Positions 28,501-41,900 are shown, numbered from the stretch's first letter. The stretch: DNA of 64,000 bases from Echiichthys vipera (GCA_963691815.1 OY829651.1:18562319-18626318); one strand, 5' to 3'. Program-made: numbers and translations. Notes: a model not told the origin generated them from the sequence alone.

Positions 28501-31500
28501 ATCCATTAAACTAGAGTCTAAATAGACTGATAAAGTGTTACAGCTTCCTTAAGCTCCAATTGTTTTGTAAAAAGGAGAAAAGCTCATCCCAACCCAAATC
28601 ATATAAACACATATTTTATTGTGCTGTTTATCAATTAGGTCAGCCAATTTTTACATCAAAAGAGAGAAGGGTATTTTGTTGTTAGTTTCACTGGAGTAAG
28701 TTTTCCAGACACATTATATGACCGCTACCCTTAATTTCACCTGAACGACTGGCTGTCCGGGTCCGTGTCCTTGAAGCCCATCTCTTCTAGCTTGCAGCGA
28801 CGGTAGAGCTCATAGTGTCGAGCGTGTGTTTGCTCTCGGAGATCCTCCATGTTCACACGCAGCAGCATCTCCCTCAGCTTCACAAAATCACAATGATTTT
28901 CATTCTCCACTGAAGAAAAAAAAAGAAGCGTGGTTATTTGGTACTTACTGGAAATCCTAAATGAAAACTCAGTGTTTACTTCGCTCATGAAAACACAATT
29001 ATCAAGTTGTGATATCTAATCTGAAAAACGAATAACAGCTTGGCAGCAGGAATGAGACTTAACAGCTGCTGCTGTTTGCGGGACTTTTAAGATGCTTGTT
29101 AAATCCATTCAGCCAGACTCACCCTGTACTGATCCCCAGGGATACAGCCTTGCTTTCACCATCTTATTTCCCACTTTAACGTCTTCTAAACTTCCAACCA
29201 CGGCAAAGGGAAGATGAGTCTGTAACATAAAGTATTGATATTGTTACAATATGGTTAAAAATGATACTACTCTTGTCATTTCCAGGATTGCATTCCGCTA
29301 ATTGCAATATATGTCTACAATGTATTCATATTGGGGCTCATATTGTACTACTTCAATGCTTCCTATTAAATGTCCTGCATCTTTAGAATCAACCAGAAAA
29401 TGGAAGCATGATAATCAGACTGAGTTTAGTTTCACTTCATTATTCTAATACTAATATGCTACTACTCCTATACTAGTGATATTGTAGATATTAGTAGTGC
29501 TGAACGGTATCACCAAGCATTTGTATCATAGTATTTTTTATTTTTTTGCATCACTTATTATAGGTGCATAGTGGCTTATTCTACTGTCAGGAGTACATCA
29601 AATATAAAAACATGCTGTTTGGCAGAGTACATTTTTAGATGAACATAAAACAAATGATTTATGTGTAACACATTGCTGTGTGCCATGGCGTGTTACACTG
29701 TTAAAGAGAGCTAGTTGTGGGTTATTAATTGTTGTTTTAAAAGCATATGCAGTTAATGGGTTTCCCCTTTCAAAACACTCACAGCTCCCCAAACCCTAGC
29801 ACTCTTTGCGGTGAAAAATATTGCATATGTTACAGCAGTATAACAACTTGGTCAACAAGACCACATTAAAGCCTGTTGAAATTGTTTAGAAACAAGCCCT
29901 AAAAACTCTTGACAAAAAGCCCTGAACGCACCATCACTGTAGCATCCGAAAGAAGTTTGATCTGCTGAGTAGGGAAACCGATATAAAATATTACTATTAT
30001 ATTATATAAAATAGTATGTATGCATACATACATACATCTTTGTATGCTAATGAATAAATGTGTAATAGCTATGTAGTACATTCAGTGCAATAAAACCTGC
30101 ACGTACACGTCTGTATGTGCAAACATGTGCAGTAAGGTAATTTGCAATATATATCAACACTTTATAACCTTGTTCAATAGGGCGAAGTGCAATAACACAA
30201 GCCCTTTAATACTAGAGCACTTTAGCTCTTACGCACTTTAACACTCTACAACATTGACTGTTTTTGTGTTTATAGTACTCTTTTATTGTTACTTTTCTAC
30301 TTTATTGTTTTGTTTCTTTTCTTATTGATTGATTGTGTTGTCATGTGTTTACCTTGTTTATTTAACATCAACCTGCCAAAGGGACTAAAGATAGAAATTA
30401 GCTTCTGGCTTCAATCTTGCATATTTACATATAAGTGTTTAACAATATGCACTGTCCCTATTTTAAATAGATAAATCTGAAATCTGAATCTGAGTTATTA
30501 CAGCTATGTACCAATATGGCATAATATGAAAAATCCTCATCAAATGGGAAACTAAAACCCAAAGCCCAGCTCTATGTATATATTACTAATATTTCTATTC
30601 TATTTAAATTGCTTTGAGTGTTTTAATACCAACAGATGGGTGTAGGCGTAAGAATTCATTGGTCGAAAAAGTGAGAATGCGTATTATCCTGTAAAATACA
30701 TACAGTATTGTATTATGTTTGTGCATCTGTGTGTTTCTAGGACTCACGTTCATGGAGGTGTTGATCTCTGCAACAGCTTCATCCTCTGTAGGGAACTGAT
30801 AAATCTGCACTCCGTTACTGACCAGCTCACTCATAATCTTGATCTTTAATTTGTCCAGTTCACTCTTGGACACCGTGTCTGCCTTTGCAATAACGGGGAT
30901 GATGTTCACCTGCAAGGGAAAACATAAAATGAGCGACAGACTGGGGAACAAGTAATATGAACCGCTGAAATACGCACTTCCAGATTTTGTGTTCACCTTG
31001 CTGTCCAGTTTCTTCATTGTGACGAGATCGAGGGATTTCAGGGAGTGTCCGGTGGGAGCGATGAAGTACAGGCAGATGTGGATTCTTGTGTCGTGGCAGT
31101 TAAACAAGGAGCGTTTTATTTTTAGCTCCTCCTCAAGATACCTTTCAAACTGGGCATCAATGTACTCAAGAATGGGTTTATAGCTGCACAGAAAGACATA
31201 AAACATGAGTCTTTTTATTGTATCCTTTACATCGCTTTCCTTCTTGTTTGAGAGACATGTTAGTATCCTAGTTACAAACTCTGCAACTACAGTAGGAATG
31301 CTTACTTTCTTTTTTTTTTTACCCCCGCGGTTGGAGCACTCAAATGTCTATTGAGACTGCATTAGTTCTATCAGTCATTCCCATATTCCCTTTCTTCCCT
31401 CCCAATTGACGTGCCAGAAACAGGGCAGACCTCTTTCTCTACTCCATATTTTGTTAACAGTGTTGGCGGCAGTACCAGGGCAAGAGGGGGAAATGATTGA

Positions 31501-34500
31501 TAGCTGCTGCTGATCTAAACAGGAGAAATGTCTAAGAGTTTTTAAAGGTCAGTATCAAAACAGCAGTTAAAATTGATGTAACAGGTTTTCTATAAGATCT
31601 GAGTAATTTATATTATATATTTTTCTTCCTTTGTGCAGGGGAGTTTCTTCCATTTGCGATGCATCTTTTTCAATCTGGACAACACTTAAAGTCAAACCAA
31701 CATCTACATGCATATATTCTACCTTTCTTCCTTGTTGATCTGGTCTCCAAACCCTACAGTGTGCACAAAGGTCAGCTTGAGTTTGACGTTGCTCTCCTGC
31801 AGATCGTAGGTTTGTGGGCGCAGCTGTACCTCACTCTGATAGTGGCTGGCTTCCTCATTTTCAAATGTCGTATTGAAAAGAGTGTTCATTAATGTCGACT
31901 TCCCTATCCCCGTTTCACCTTTAAAACAAAAAAAGAGAAAGTGACACGTGACTAAAAAAGATGAGGGAAAGACTAGGTGAGGCATTAACGCTACAAATTC
32001 CACATTGATGCATGTCACATTCACAGCACTAGCTCAGGACTGTGAACGCCTCCTGGGTTCAGACATACCTACGCAGAGGATGTTGAAGCAAAATCCCTGT
32101 GCGACTGATTTACTGACCAACTGATCTGGAAGACTGTCAAACCCCACATGCCCTCCGAGCTCCAGGTTTCGCTTTTCTTCATGCTGAGGTATTTGGAAAC
32201 AGGCAGGACAAAGAATATATTAAAATAAAAAGACTTGCATATTTTATCATATTCACTTCACATCCATATCACTAAATATGCAAAGAAATGAAATAAATCT
32301 ATAAAATGACACAGTTAGAAAAAGTCTTGCTGTCAGATCCAATCCCCACACTCTGCTTTCAGGCTTAAAAGCATTTTTTGAAAATGAGGTCATCTCTCTC
32401 TTCCACTTAACACACTGAATAGACCTATAAAATGGTCATATCAAAAACCTAATTTCCCCTTTTATATAAACGCAAAAACTGGATGGAAACTACCAGCGAC
32501 AACATCATTTCAGTTGTGCAGCATACATTTCATATTTCACTGTCATTGTAAAACATTAGTATTTATGCCTTAGCCTAAGCTCAATGCATCAACAGTAATG
32601 GTTTGTGATTATAACTATGCTTATATTAAGGGCTAACACTAACTAATATTTTCATCATCACAGTTTTTTCTGCGCCCAAAGTGACCTCTTCATTTTGCTT
32701 GTTCTGCTCAACCAAATCCCAAATCCTTTTTTTGTGAGTTAATAATTAAGTAATGATAAATGACTAGTTTGTTGATAATCAAAATATTGGGGGTGTAAAT
32801 CACAAGTTTCATCCCAATAAAATATTATATTGATTCTTTATTAATAACACAGTATTTTACTGATATTAAGTCTGCCATGATACGATATCGACTCAATTCA
32901 ATCTAGGGGCCTGTGATCGGTATTAGACGATATCATAAGCCCATTTACGTTTATATCAACTCTTTTATTTGACGTTTTTATTAGAGATGTTCTGGTATCC
33001 TTTTTTCCCCTCCCCATACCGATTCTGATACTCGTGCTGTGGGTATCGTCCAATACCAAGTACAGATACCGATACAAGTCTGTTTAAAAAAAGAAAAAAG
33101 ATCGGTTCGAGTCCCATGTGTGGACCCTAATTGAAGTGTGGACTCAGGCGGATTAATGCACAGGCTGACCTAGGCTGCAGCCTAGGGGCCCCAGGTGTGC
33201 AGGGGCCAGACTATTTGAGTTTGCTTTAATTTACCTCACTGGGAAAACAAACTTGCCTCCTGTTGGGGCGCTTAGAAACATTAAGAAAATAAGTCACTGG
33301 TTGGATAAAAAATGGGACACATTTACCCAATCTGCTGCCATCCTGTGGCCAGGTTGTGGCCAGAAAGGAAATGTGATAACAAAGCACGAAAAAGAGAATC
33401 ACGCCTGAAAGAACAGCGGGACCAGATCTACTAAGAAAATCCTGAATTGACAGAATTCTTCAAGGTTGAGGACACTTGTAGCGGGGTGTTCTTCTGATAA
33501 AGCATGACTAATAATGTGGGGAGTCCAAACAAATAGCCTAGGGGGCCCCTGACAACCTTAATCCGCCCCTGAGTGTGGACTGGTGGCTGGAGAGGTGGCA
33601 GTTCATCTCCTGGGGATTGCCGAGGTGCTGTTGAGCAAGGCACCGAACCGATGGCAGCCCCCTCGGTCTGACATCTCTCCATTGATTCCATGTATATACT
33701 GTAAGTGCATGTGTGTGTATTTCGGGCCTGTGTGTGTGTAACATGAACAATATAATAACAGAGTGAAAAAATTGAATTTCCCCCTTAGGGGAAGAATAAA
33801 GGAATTCTTTCTTTCTTTCTTTAAAGAACCTTAAAAGAACCATGTCAGAGCTAACAAAGCTAACAAATAAATAGATTCCCATTTCTAATAAATTACGTGG
33901 TATCGAATCGTAACTGGACTTCGGTACTCGCCTACCGATGCCAGCATTTTCTGCAGTATCAGAGACATTTCTGATAGTGGTATCGGAATCTGAACAACTC
34001 TATTGATTACTGAGCTCTAGAGACGTTTATATGAGAAACAAACTATTATTTTTAGTAAAAAGAATAAACATAAAGTGGGAATTTCAAAAATAAAGGCGTA
34101 TCTTAATATTTTAACTTTTCATCAATGCATCCATATTGGAGCTTGGATTATTGGAATGATATATACTGTAGATCCAGATCGATGTATCATTACAGCTACA
34201 AAATAGTTGCTCATAATTTTTTTGTTGATCAACCTATCAAATTGCAGGGTGTTTGGAGACTTGAGTCAAGCTAATAACAATAGGTTTAAACACACTGCAC
34301 AGATTTCCCTACCTTCGTGATGTCTATACTTCCCATGTTTATAAATAGGACATTAAAACTAGATTAAGGCATTTTAATCTGTACATAATACAGAATATAC
34401 AGTATTTGCCCTGGCTGCATGGAGGCTCTCTTCTATACCAGATACACCCTGGGATACTGGCATCTTGCAAAAGGCTCCACATGAGGATCAGGATGTGTTC

Positions 34501-34515
34501 AAATCACTCTCTTCA

Positions 34516-34601
<86 letters not shown>

Positions 34602-34691
34602 GAGCTCTTTATCTAGATGTTGTTTCACAGGGTGGGAGGATATCCAAGCTGCTGGCTACCCTGGTACCCCTTACCCCCCTTCACAGTTACA

Positions 34692-34731
<40 letters not shown>

Positions 34732-35374
34732 AACCTTAACTTAAACTATTTTCCAATGCAACTTGTAACAGGAGACTAAATACCAGGCACATACTGTAAA
34801 TTACGATGACTCATTCAAACACGAATTACATGTTTGGCTAATACATATTTAATTTTTCGCTGAGCAATGTTCCGGAGCTACAGCTACCACTTGAGGAGGC
34901 TGCTACTTAATGTTTATCCTCTTAACGTGGTCTCCTCCTGCCCGCTGTCCTGCGCTTCATTCAACCGCCTGGTCCTGTCAATTCAGCACCCGTGTGCGGT
35001 TACACCTGTCCCAGTGTTGACATGCTGAACAGCCAAGTGTTGATGATGTTGTTTCACACAGTTGGATGCTAAAGTGCGCTTTTTTGTCTCCACAGATTGC
35101 GCACATGAAAGCACGGCGACGATGCGTCGTTTCTATGGAGTCATAGCTGAAAACCCGCAGCTTTATCCCCGATTCATTAGACAAAACAAGCTGCGATCAC
35201 GCTGCCCTGAGCACATCTCATCCCCATCACCTTGCGCTCACATATATACCTGAATGCTGTGCTGGTTTGAGTCCTATTTCTACTCGGAACAACACCAAAT
35301 CAAGTCACAGCAGGCCCAGCAAGGCAGTAGTTAATCATACTTACTGCGAAAACATCTACCTCATTGGCCGCCAT
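25504..35374 (-). CDS. septin8: Septin-8
   Basis: A SEPT6-group filament-forming septin that polymerises with SEPT2- and SEPT7-group partners at membranes and cytoskeleton. Coding exons: 35345-35374 (MAANEVDVFA), 32069-32183, 31723-31918, 30997-31183, 30748-30909, 29123-29219, 28741-28909, 27388-27520, 27079-27266 and 25504-25507. Total 426 aa. Visible features: P-loop GETGIGKST (residues 49-57), the SEPT8-type TLFNTTFENEEASH and LRPQTYDLQESN, AKAD (G4), the septin unique element near LREMLLRVNMEDLREQTH, and a C-terminal coiled coil (KEEEMRQMFVNKVKETEAEL, LEEKRRELEEEMNAFNRR). It ends KKDKDKKN. The G3 Asp of DxxG is His here (residue 101). The final codon and stop come from the last exon; without that splice a TAA follows KKK. 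Human SEPTIN8 neighbours SOWAHA, as here. Ohnologue (8a or 8b) not assigned. Confidence 0.94.
33100..33830 (+). mobile_element. tRNA-derived SINE, interrupted
   Basis: The head has GGTTCGAGTCC, a perfect tRNA B box. After the nested insertion the body continues GGTGGCTGGAGAGGTGGCAG, GAGCAAGGCACCGAAC, and the tail GAATTTCCCCCTTAGGGG ending in (TTTC)n. This body and tail are widespread in perciform SINEs from memory. Direction plus. Confidence 0.6.
33145..33571. mobile_element. Innermost DNA transposon with target-site duplication
   Basis: It starts CAGGCGGATTAATG and ends CTTAATCCGCCCCTG, an imperfect terminal inverted repeat. It is flanked on both sides by AGTGTGGACT (33135-33144 and 33572-33581), a 10-bp direct repeat. 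Next to the ends are the inverse motifs CCTAGGGGCCCC and CTAGGGGGCCCCTG. No transposase is present. Confidence 0.75.
34518..34599. repeat. (AC)n microsatellite
   Basis: About 41 AC units in septin8 intron 1. Confidence 0.97.
34692..34727. repeat. (CA)n microsatellite
   Basis: About 18 CA units, 90 bp beyond the previous one. Confidence 0.93.
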
Positions 35375-37605
35375 CGTCAGAAGTGGCTGTGTGCAGGAAT
35401 TATCCGTCCTCGGCCAGATCTGCTCCCCACATTAAACACGGACAGACTCGCACTGCTTTCAATATGCGTCACTTGGAGGCAACACCCCCTCGGTGCTGGA
35501 GGGCGACACTACAACAGCACCTCCAGCTTTTACTGTAAAGGAAGTCACCGTGCAGGCTCCTTCATTTGTTTGTTTTTTCTGTATTCATAAGAGAAATAGC
35601 ATGGTTGCCATCTTCGGTTTAGATTTTCTTTACTTCTTTTATCTGAAACTGGATGAAGAGACACTGCCCGTGCCCCAGAGTTTTCACACAGCAAAGCATC
35701 AGTATAGACCTATTAAATCCAATAAATTAAATAAATTAAATAACAGTTCAATAGGATCCAAGTGCATTCAACATATACACGCTTGGGCACCAGTTGTCTC
35801 CTAGCAACGCAAAATCGATGACAAAGGAAACTGCAAGTAGACATATTTTACAATATTAGACTATATGCTTCTTTATATATCGCTCTCATACTTGTTTTTT
35901 TTTTTTTTAAACTATAGGCTATGTTTTACTTCACTATACATTTAATTTACAATTATGGAAAAAAGATTATTACTATTATTAGTATTATTATTTTACATAT
36001 AAAACTATAAACAACATGTAAAATGTGCAGCTACCGAACATTCTATAACCTAAAGCTACAACAGGTAGAAATGAATGCATGAGTAATCATAATAATAATA
36101 ATAACATAACAGAACCCTGTGGCAGGGGCCATTAGGCTATTTGAGTAGTATGAATATGCCCTGTTATTACATTTTGTGGCCAACATTTATGCTTCTACAG
36201 TATGAATGCAGAACTGAATAAAGTATTCATGTTTGGGGTGCTTAGCGTTAAATATACTGAACAACATGTTTTTTTCCACAATATTACCCAGATTTATCAT
36301 CATTCACGTAAACATATCATTGTTGTATTGTTGTTTAAACAAGAGTTCACCCCAAAATCAAAATTGCATATTTTCCCTCTCACCTATTATAGTGCTAATA
36401 ACCAATCAAGACCACGTTGGTGTGAGTGGTCAATGTTGGAGATATCAGCACAAATGACACTTGGTGTGGAGCTCAAAGTGCCAAAATACTTTTGCGTAAC
36501 ACAACAGCAAAGCCTCCTCCCAGAAACCATGAGCTGCTCATAGAAATATAAAACAGGTAAGAGGAAATGTGTTGTTTTTTTCTAGGGTCCCTGTGCCTTT
36601 AAATTTATTATAGGGCCTATTTCAATAAATCAATCGTATAGATTTATTCAAAGGTTTTTCAATTCAATTCAATTCAATTCTATTTTATTTATATTGTCGA
36701 ATCATAACAAAAGTTATCTCAGGACACTTTACTGAGTAGGTATAGACCACACTCTATGACTTATTTATGATTTACATAGACCCAACAATTCCTCTGTAGA
36801 GTACGGTGGCAACAAAAACCTTCCCTATCACAGGCAGGAACGTCAGACAGACCCAGCTCTGTGGAGGACGGACATCTGTCTGCACCGGTTGGGGAGGAAG
36901 AAAAGAAGAGAGAAAGAGAGAAAAGACGGACAGATGGACAGAGAGAGACAAACAGACACACTTCCAGAGATGCAAGCAAAGCCTAACAGTAACTATAATA
37001 ATATTTATAGTAATGTGAATATGACGTATATGTTAAGACAGTTAATACAACAGAATAGTAGAAACAAGCACAGCTAAGGTGACAGAATATGAAAATGATA
37101 ATAATTAATTATTTTCTCCTCCTTGGGGAAGATTTTTAAATTTGGGGAGCTATTCAAAGGGATTCAACATTATATTTGTAAAGTTTTATCATAGGAGGAT
37201 ATCCATTTAAGTGACACACTATTGATTAAATATATAGGGGGAAAACAAGACTTTAAAAGTAAGTTAAAAAAGTAAGTTGCTGTATTAAATCAACGCAAAC
37301 ATAAAAATATAGTTCTTCTCTATAGTTACACAACATTTCAGATTTTTTTACATGATCACTTTAAATATACAAATAATAGTTCAACTCGCCTGTGTTGTTA
37401 TGTTTCTGCAGCTTTGATATAATGATCGAGCAGCTCGACCTTTTAAGGGAAGAGCCGTAACAACAAACAATGATTTGGCGAAGCGCCGGAAGCAGCAGGT
37501 TGGTGGAGGACAACAGAGGGGAGCACGGACAGGCACGGGATTATCCTCGGGCTTCACCTCAGCTATCTGCTCTTTACATGCACACTCGGACCCCTTCAGG
37601 ACAAC
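35375..37605. other. Divergent intergenic region between septin8 and sowaha
   Basis: It contains both promoters (septin8 near 35375-35500, sowaha near 37400-37605). It also holds an interspersed repeat at about 36655-37000. No other gene was recognised. Confidence 0.55.
36655..37000 (+). repeat. Common teleost interspersed repeat
   Basis: (TTCAA)n leads into AACAAAAGTTATCTCAGGAC, then ATAGACCCAACAATTCC, AGGCAGGAACGTCAGACAGA and GCACCGGTTGGGGAGGAAGA. I recall this block order from many percomorph genomes. Class not assigned. Confidence 0.55.
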
Positions 37606-38955
37606 ATGGCTCTGACCCAAGAATCGCTGTTGTCTTTTTTACTGGAGCACGGAGGCAAAGTGAGGAACTCGGAGCTGCTGAACAACTTCAGGAGTCAAAT
37701 CAGCTGCAGCGATCCCGCGGAAAAGCAGCACAATAGGGACCTTTTCAAGAAGCTGGTGAACAGCGTCGCCGTGGTGAAGCAGATCGACGAGGTGAAGTTT
37801 GTGGTGGTGAAGAAAAGGTATCAGGACTTTGTGAAGGAGGCGGTGTCGCATGATGCCTCGCAGAAAACGCAGATGGATGACAGTTCCCCGAGCCCAAACA
37901 CGAGCTTTTCATACACACCTCCTCCTCATCGAGCCGAGTCAGCCCGGAGGATTTACTCTGACATTGAGAACAATAATGTGTGCTATCCCTCAAACATGAA
38001 TGGCAACTATTGCAGTGACGCCAAACACGCGTCTGTGGGGAGTTTGCAGGAAAAGAGGCCGTTATCCAGAAGCATTAGTGCGGATGCGACCACTGTAAAA
38101 GTCCTGAATATCACCGGAGATCAGGGGAACAGGGCGAGGAAATCTGGAGCCGTGTTCGCTGTCATTGCAGTAAAATCCCCTCCGAGAGGATCTGCTCCAG
38201 CAACACAGGATGGATTACATCCCCGAGTGCATCCGCATACAGTTTGGGACAAACAATCTAAACCATCCGTGCCAACTCTGAATCCTAACTTTGCAGCCTG
38301 TAAGAAGGGTGCACTAAGTGAATCCCAGTTTTGGAAAAACAGACAGAGAGAGGACATGCAACCCCCAGGCTTCCCCCTGGTGAGGCCCCAGAACAAGAGA
38401 GATGATGCAAAGTACTCAGAGTCTGTGCCTTTGGACCCATTAGCTCACGAGTGGTTGGTAAAGTGTGCCACTGGACTGTGGGGACAAATCCACGGTTTGC
38501 TGCTGCAAGACACACAGTTAGCACAGAAGAAAGACTTCATGTCAGGTTTCACAGCACTGCACTGGGCTGCCAAGGACGGCAACAGCGAGATGGTACACAC
38601 GCTTGTGGATATCTCCATGAAAAGAGGCACTTGTGTTAACATCAACAGCAAAGCACACGGAGGATACACGCCTTTACACATCGCAGCCATGCACGGCCAC
38701 ACTGAAGTAATGGTTTTGCTTGTGCAAAGTTATGGGGCCAATGTAAACGAGAGAGATAATGATGGAAAGAAGGCTTTCCACTATCTGTGTAAAGGCGTGT
38801 CAGCTGAGGTCAGAGCACTTATGGGAGGACTGCAGCAGAGCAAGTACAGAGAGAAAACAGAGGATGAAGAAAACAGAGAGCACCCCAAAGGCTTCAACAC
38901 AATTAGTAAACTTTTCCAGCCTCACATAGGGAAGAAACAAAAAGCTAATGTCTAA
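37606..38955 (+). CDS. sowaha: Sosondowah ankyrin repeat protein A (SOWAHA)
   Basis: A single-exon gene of 449 aa; human SOWAHA is also single-exon but longer (about 549 aa from memory). The N-terminal SOWAH domain lies at about residues 1-80, beginning MALTQESLLSFLLEHGGKVR. A low-complexity Ser/Pro-rich linker follows (about 85-270). Two clear ankyrin repeats come next: SGFTALHWAAKDGNSEMV at about 313 and GGYTPLHIAAMHGHTEVMVL at about 352. A third, weaker one begins near 386 (GANVNERDNDGKKAFHYL). The C-terminus is basic. Molecular role is poorly known; likely a protein-interaction scaffold. The start is chosen because the SOWAH domain begins at this ATG. Position next to septin8 and before gdf9 is the same order as in human 5q31. 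Confidence 0.93.
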   Translation: MALTQESLLSFLLEHGGKVRNSELLNNFRSQISCSDPAEKQHNRDLFKKLVNSVAVVKQIDEVKFVVVKKRYQDFVKEAVSHDASQKTQMDDSSPSPNTSFSYTPPPHRAESARRIYSDIENNNVCYPSNMNGNYCSDAKHASVGSLQEKRPLSRSISADATTVKVLNITGDQGNRARKSGAVFAVIAVKSPPRGSAPATQDGLHPRVHPHTVWDKQSKPSVPTLNPNFAACKKGALSESQFWKNRQREDMQPPGFPLVRPQNKRDDAKYSESVPLDPLAHEWLVKCATGLWGQIHGLLLQDTQLAQKKDFMSGFTALHWAAKDGNSEMVHTLVDISMKRGTCVNINSKAHGGYTPLHIAAMHGHTEVMVLLVQSYGANVNERDNDGKKAFHYLCKGVSAEVRALMGGLQQSKYREKTEDEENREHPKGFNTISKLFQPHIGKKQKANV

Positions 38956-41900
38956 GTTTGGCCGCCTCATGGTTTGTGAGAATCACAGGAATCACAAAGA
39001 AGCTGAGGTGGAAATTATTAAAATCCTAATAGATAATACTGTCTTAGTTCGTATATTATTTTAATATAAAACAACGTAAACCACTGCTTATCCTTTAGAT
39101 CACTTAAAGTCTATTACTTGATTACAAATGTAAGTAGCCTACTTATTGCAACTCTCTTGTACAGTGTATTTCTGCTGGATGTGCTATTTATGAATGGTAT
39201 TTATAATTGAATTGTATTTTTTGCTATAGTTCAATATCATGTTTTAACAACGTCTATGTTATTTTGAACCCATTTAGTTTATTTTTCTAACTAATAACAC
39301 AATCAGTGATATTCACATGTATTTGTGTAACATATCTTTAAAAGTTACCTTAGATTTTGTGACTTCAAAATATGAGCAAAAACAGACCACACCTGGGAAA
39401 CAGTTGCTATCAACACTGGTGTGAAACACGTCATTGATGCAGAATGCTTATTGCTTTCGTGCACAGCAGATTGTGTACTTATGATATTCTGATCATCAAA
39501 ATTGATGTTATTCAAAGCAAATAAGAGAATAAAGAGAAGATAGAATAAAATAGTGGTTGGTTTTAACATTTTTAAAAAGCTTCAGTAAAAGAAAAGGGGA
39601 CCTTTGTGGGGGTCAGTTATGCAAAGCAGGCAACCAGACGGGGTGGTGGAATGTCTCCTTTATCAATCTCTTTGTGAACTTGAGCGGTAATGGAGGAGAA
39701 AGGCCTCCCTTTGTGGGACCACATGGACATTCCTGTGGACTGATAAAACATGATTTTTCTCAACTGCAAAAATGAAGCCAAAGATTAAACCGTATAGGGT
39801 GGAGCTGAATTCAAATTGGAATTAAATAAATCTTAAGTGGAAATCTAACAGTCTCTTCAAAAAATTGCCATGTTGTCATGAATGAATGAATTACATTTGC
39901 CCAGATCAGACCTGCTTGAAATCAGTGATCTGATTTAAACCATGTGTCCTAAACTGACCCAGAGACGATGACATGAAACGAGTTGGAGCTCAAACAATGA
40001 AGCCATAAGCAAAACTGTGCCAGAACAATGTCCTTTGTCTCTGGAAAAGAAGCTGTTTGCATAATAATCACGACAAAGGACGGCTGCACGCACAGCAACT
40101 ATTCAACATTGTAGACTTCCTTCTTTGCGAGGACATTGAAATATCATAAAAGTAACTTCATACAGAAAAGCTTCATACAGTATGTCTCTTCTTTAATAGT
40201 TCAGACACAATTTGCATCATCAAATACTGTCTAACAATACTGCAGCGTGGCCCAGGTCTTGTATCATTTGCTGTAGTTTTTTTTGTTACAGCTACTTCAA
40301 AATAGTATAATATGCAGATTAGTATACATTTTAATACTACAATATGATGTGGAACTGACACAGCTGCAACAAATTTAAAGCCCAGCCAGTGGCCCCTAGG
40401 CTACAGTCTGTGTTGGATGACACAAACATCATAATTTTTCTTTTCTTTTTTAACCTTGCATGCAGCGGAGCAAAAATGTTAAACTTGTCCTATGGGTGGT
40501 ATTACAGGAAAAATATACAACAAATCAATCAACAATAAATCATGCATAGTAAATGTTATCCAACTCTATCATGACAGCCACTGCACAAACATCTGTATGC
40601 TGGTATCATGATAATCAGACTTTAATGGTGTGGTGTTTTAAAACAAAGTATGCAGCAAAGTCATTATAGTAAACACAAATGCACACATACTCCATCTGGG
40701 GGGTTACGGCCAAATCAGCGGCCTCAGCACAAGGTCCAATTACAGATATTTCTCACAACACGAGTATTGGTTTACCTGAGATTTAATTGTACTATTTTGG
40801 TATTATTATTATTTTTGGTAATTTCTTCTTCATTTTCTGTCAGTACCCTAAATAACCAATAAATCGTATTATATGTTGTTTATTGTACCATAGAGGATTT
40901 TTCCACATGATGGACAAAGTTGTGTGTCCTGCTCTATAGATTACAGGCCAGCAGAGAGTGGGGCATGCTAATAATGTCAGCTTGAATGATTACAGAAAAA
41001 GTTATGCCAAGAGGTTTATTTTAGTTTCATATAATTTATACTACTTTTTCATTAGGTGAGAATACCTAGTGCATATAAGATTGCAAGGCACCAAAGCAGA
41101 GTTTAAGTAATCTTGAGAAACTGAACTCAATGTCCTGATGATAACCTCTTTAATAAAACATCACATTGTTTATTTTTGTGTTTTTCAAGTATAATTCTCC
41201 TGAAAAATTCTGCAAAACACCAACATCATCATTGATAAGAGATAAGATAAGATTACACTTGATAAACTATTGACTTGTCACTATGCCCTAACCAAGTTTA
41301 AAACTGCAGCAGTGCATACTGAGTAAACTGGCAAAGATACGCAAAACCTCCAGTATACAATAACTCATTGTCATCATCATTTTGAATTGCTGCTCCTGTA
41401 GTGACAGGATAACACACTTTATCAACACTGTTGGTGTTTAACCATCATGGCATTATACAACAGTAGAGCTTATAAAAGTGACTTGTTTATCACAGTAAAT
41501 TTAGGTACGTGCCAGCTGAGTTTCAAAACATTTATAATGATTTGTGTTTGATATAAAAGATTAGGTTTCCATGTATCTGTTGGGTATGTAGCTACATTTA
41601 GCCATAAAACATTATAGCATTAAATAAATTGATACAGTAGTATTTATCAAAGCTTTGACATACTGTGTATTCGTTTTAGATCTAATTCCTGCGCTCTAGT
41701 GGTCTGCAGCTTTCAAGTAGTGCTTTGAGACGTTATTGTTCCCTGACTGAGAGCCAATCTTGCACATCTGGTCGGAAATAATTGACAAATAATATTCCAA
41801 TAGTGATTAATAAGTCTATATTCCCCAAACTGTCCCTAAAGTTTTTTGTTTGTTTTTTCTATTTACAAATCTTTATTTTCAGATTAAGAACAAATAGACA

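Larger units (their letters stand above)
32983..34000. mobile_element. Outer MITE-like element in septin8 intron 1, hosting nested insertions
   Basis: The left end AGAGATGTTCTGGTATCC and the inverse of the right end (AGAGTTGTTCAGATTCCGAT) are similar, and both are followed by repeated GATACCGATA-type motifs. The element is split by a SINE-like sequence at 33100-33830, which is itself split by another transposon. Confidence 0.55.

Noticed and set aside
33103..33125. A tRNA gene, because of a perfect B box
   Set aside because: There is no acceptor stem, A box or cloverleaf; it is the head of a SINE.
36202..36543. A 113-codon frame between septin8 and sowaha
   Set aside because: No recognisable family and no splice or promoter context.
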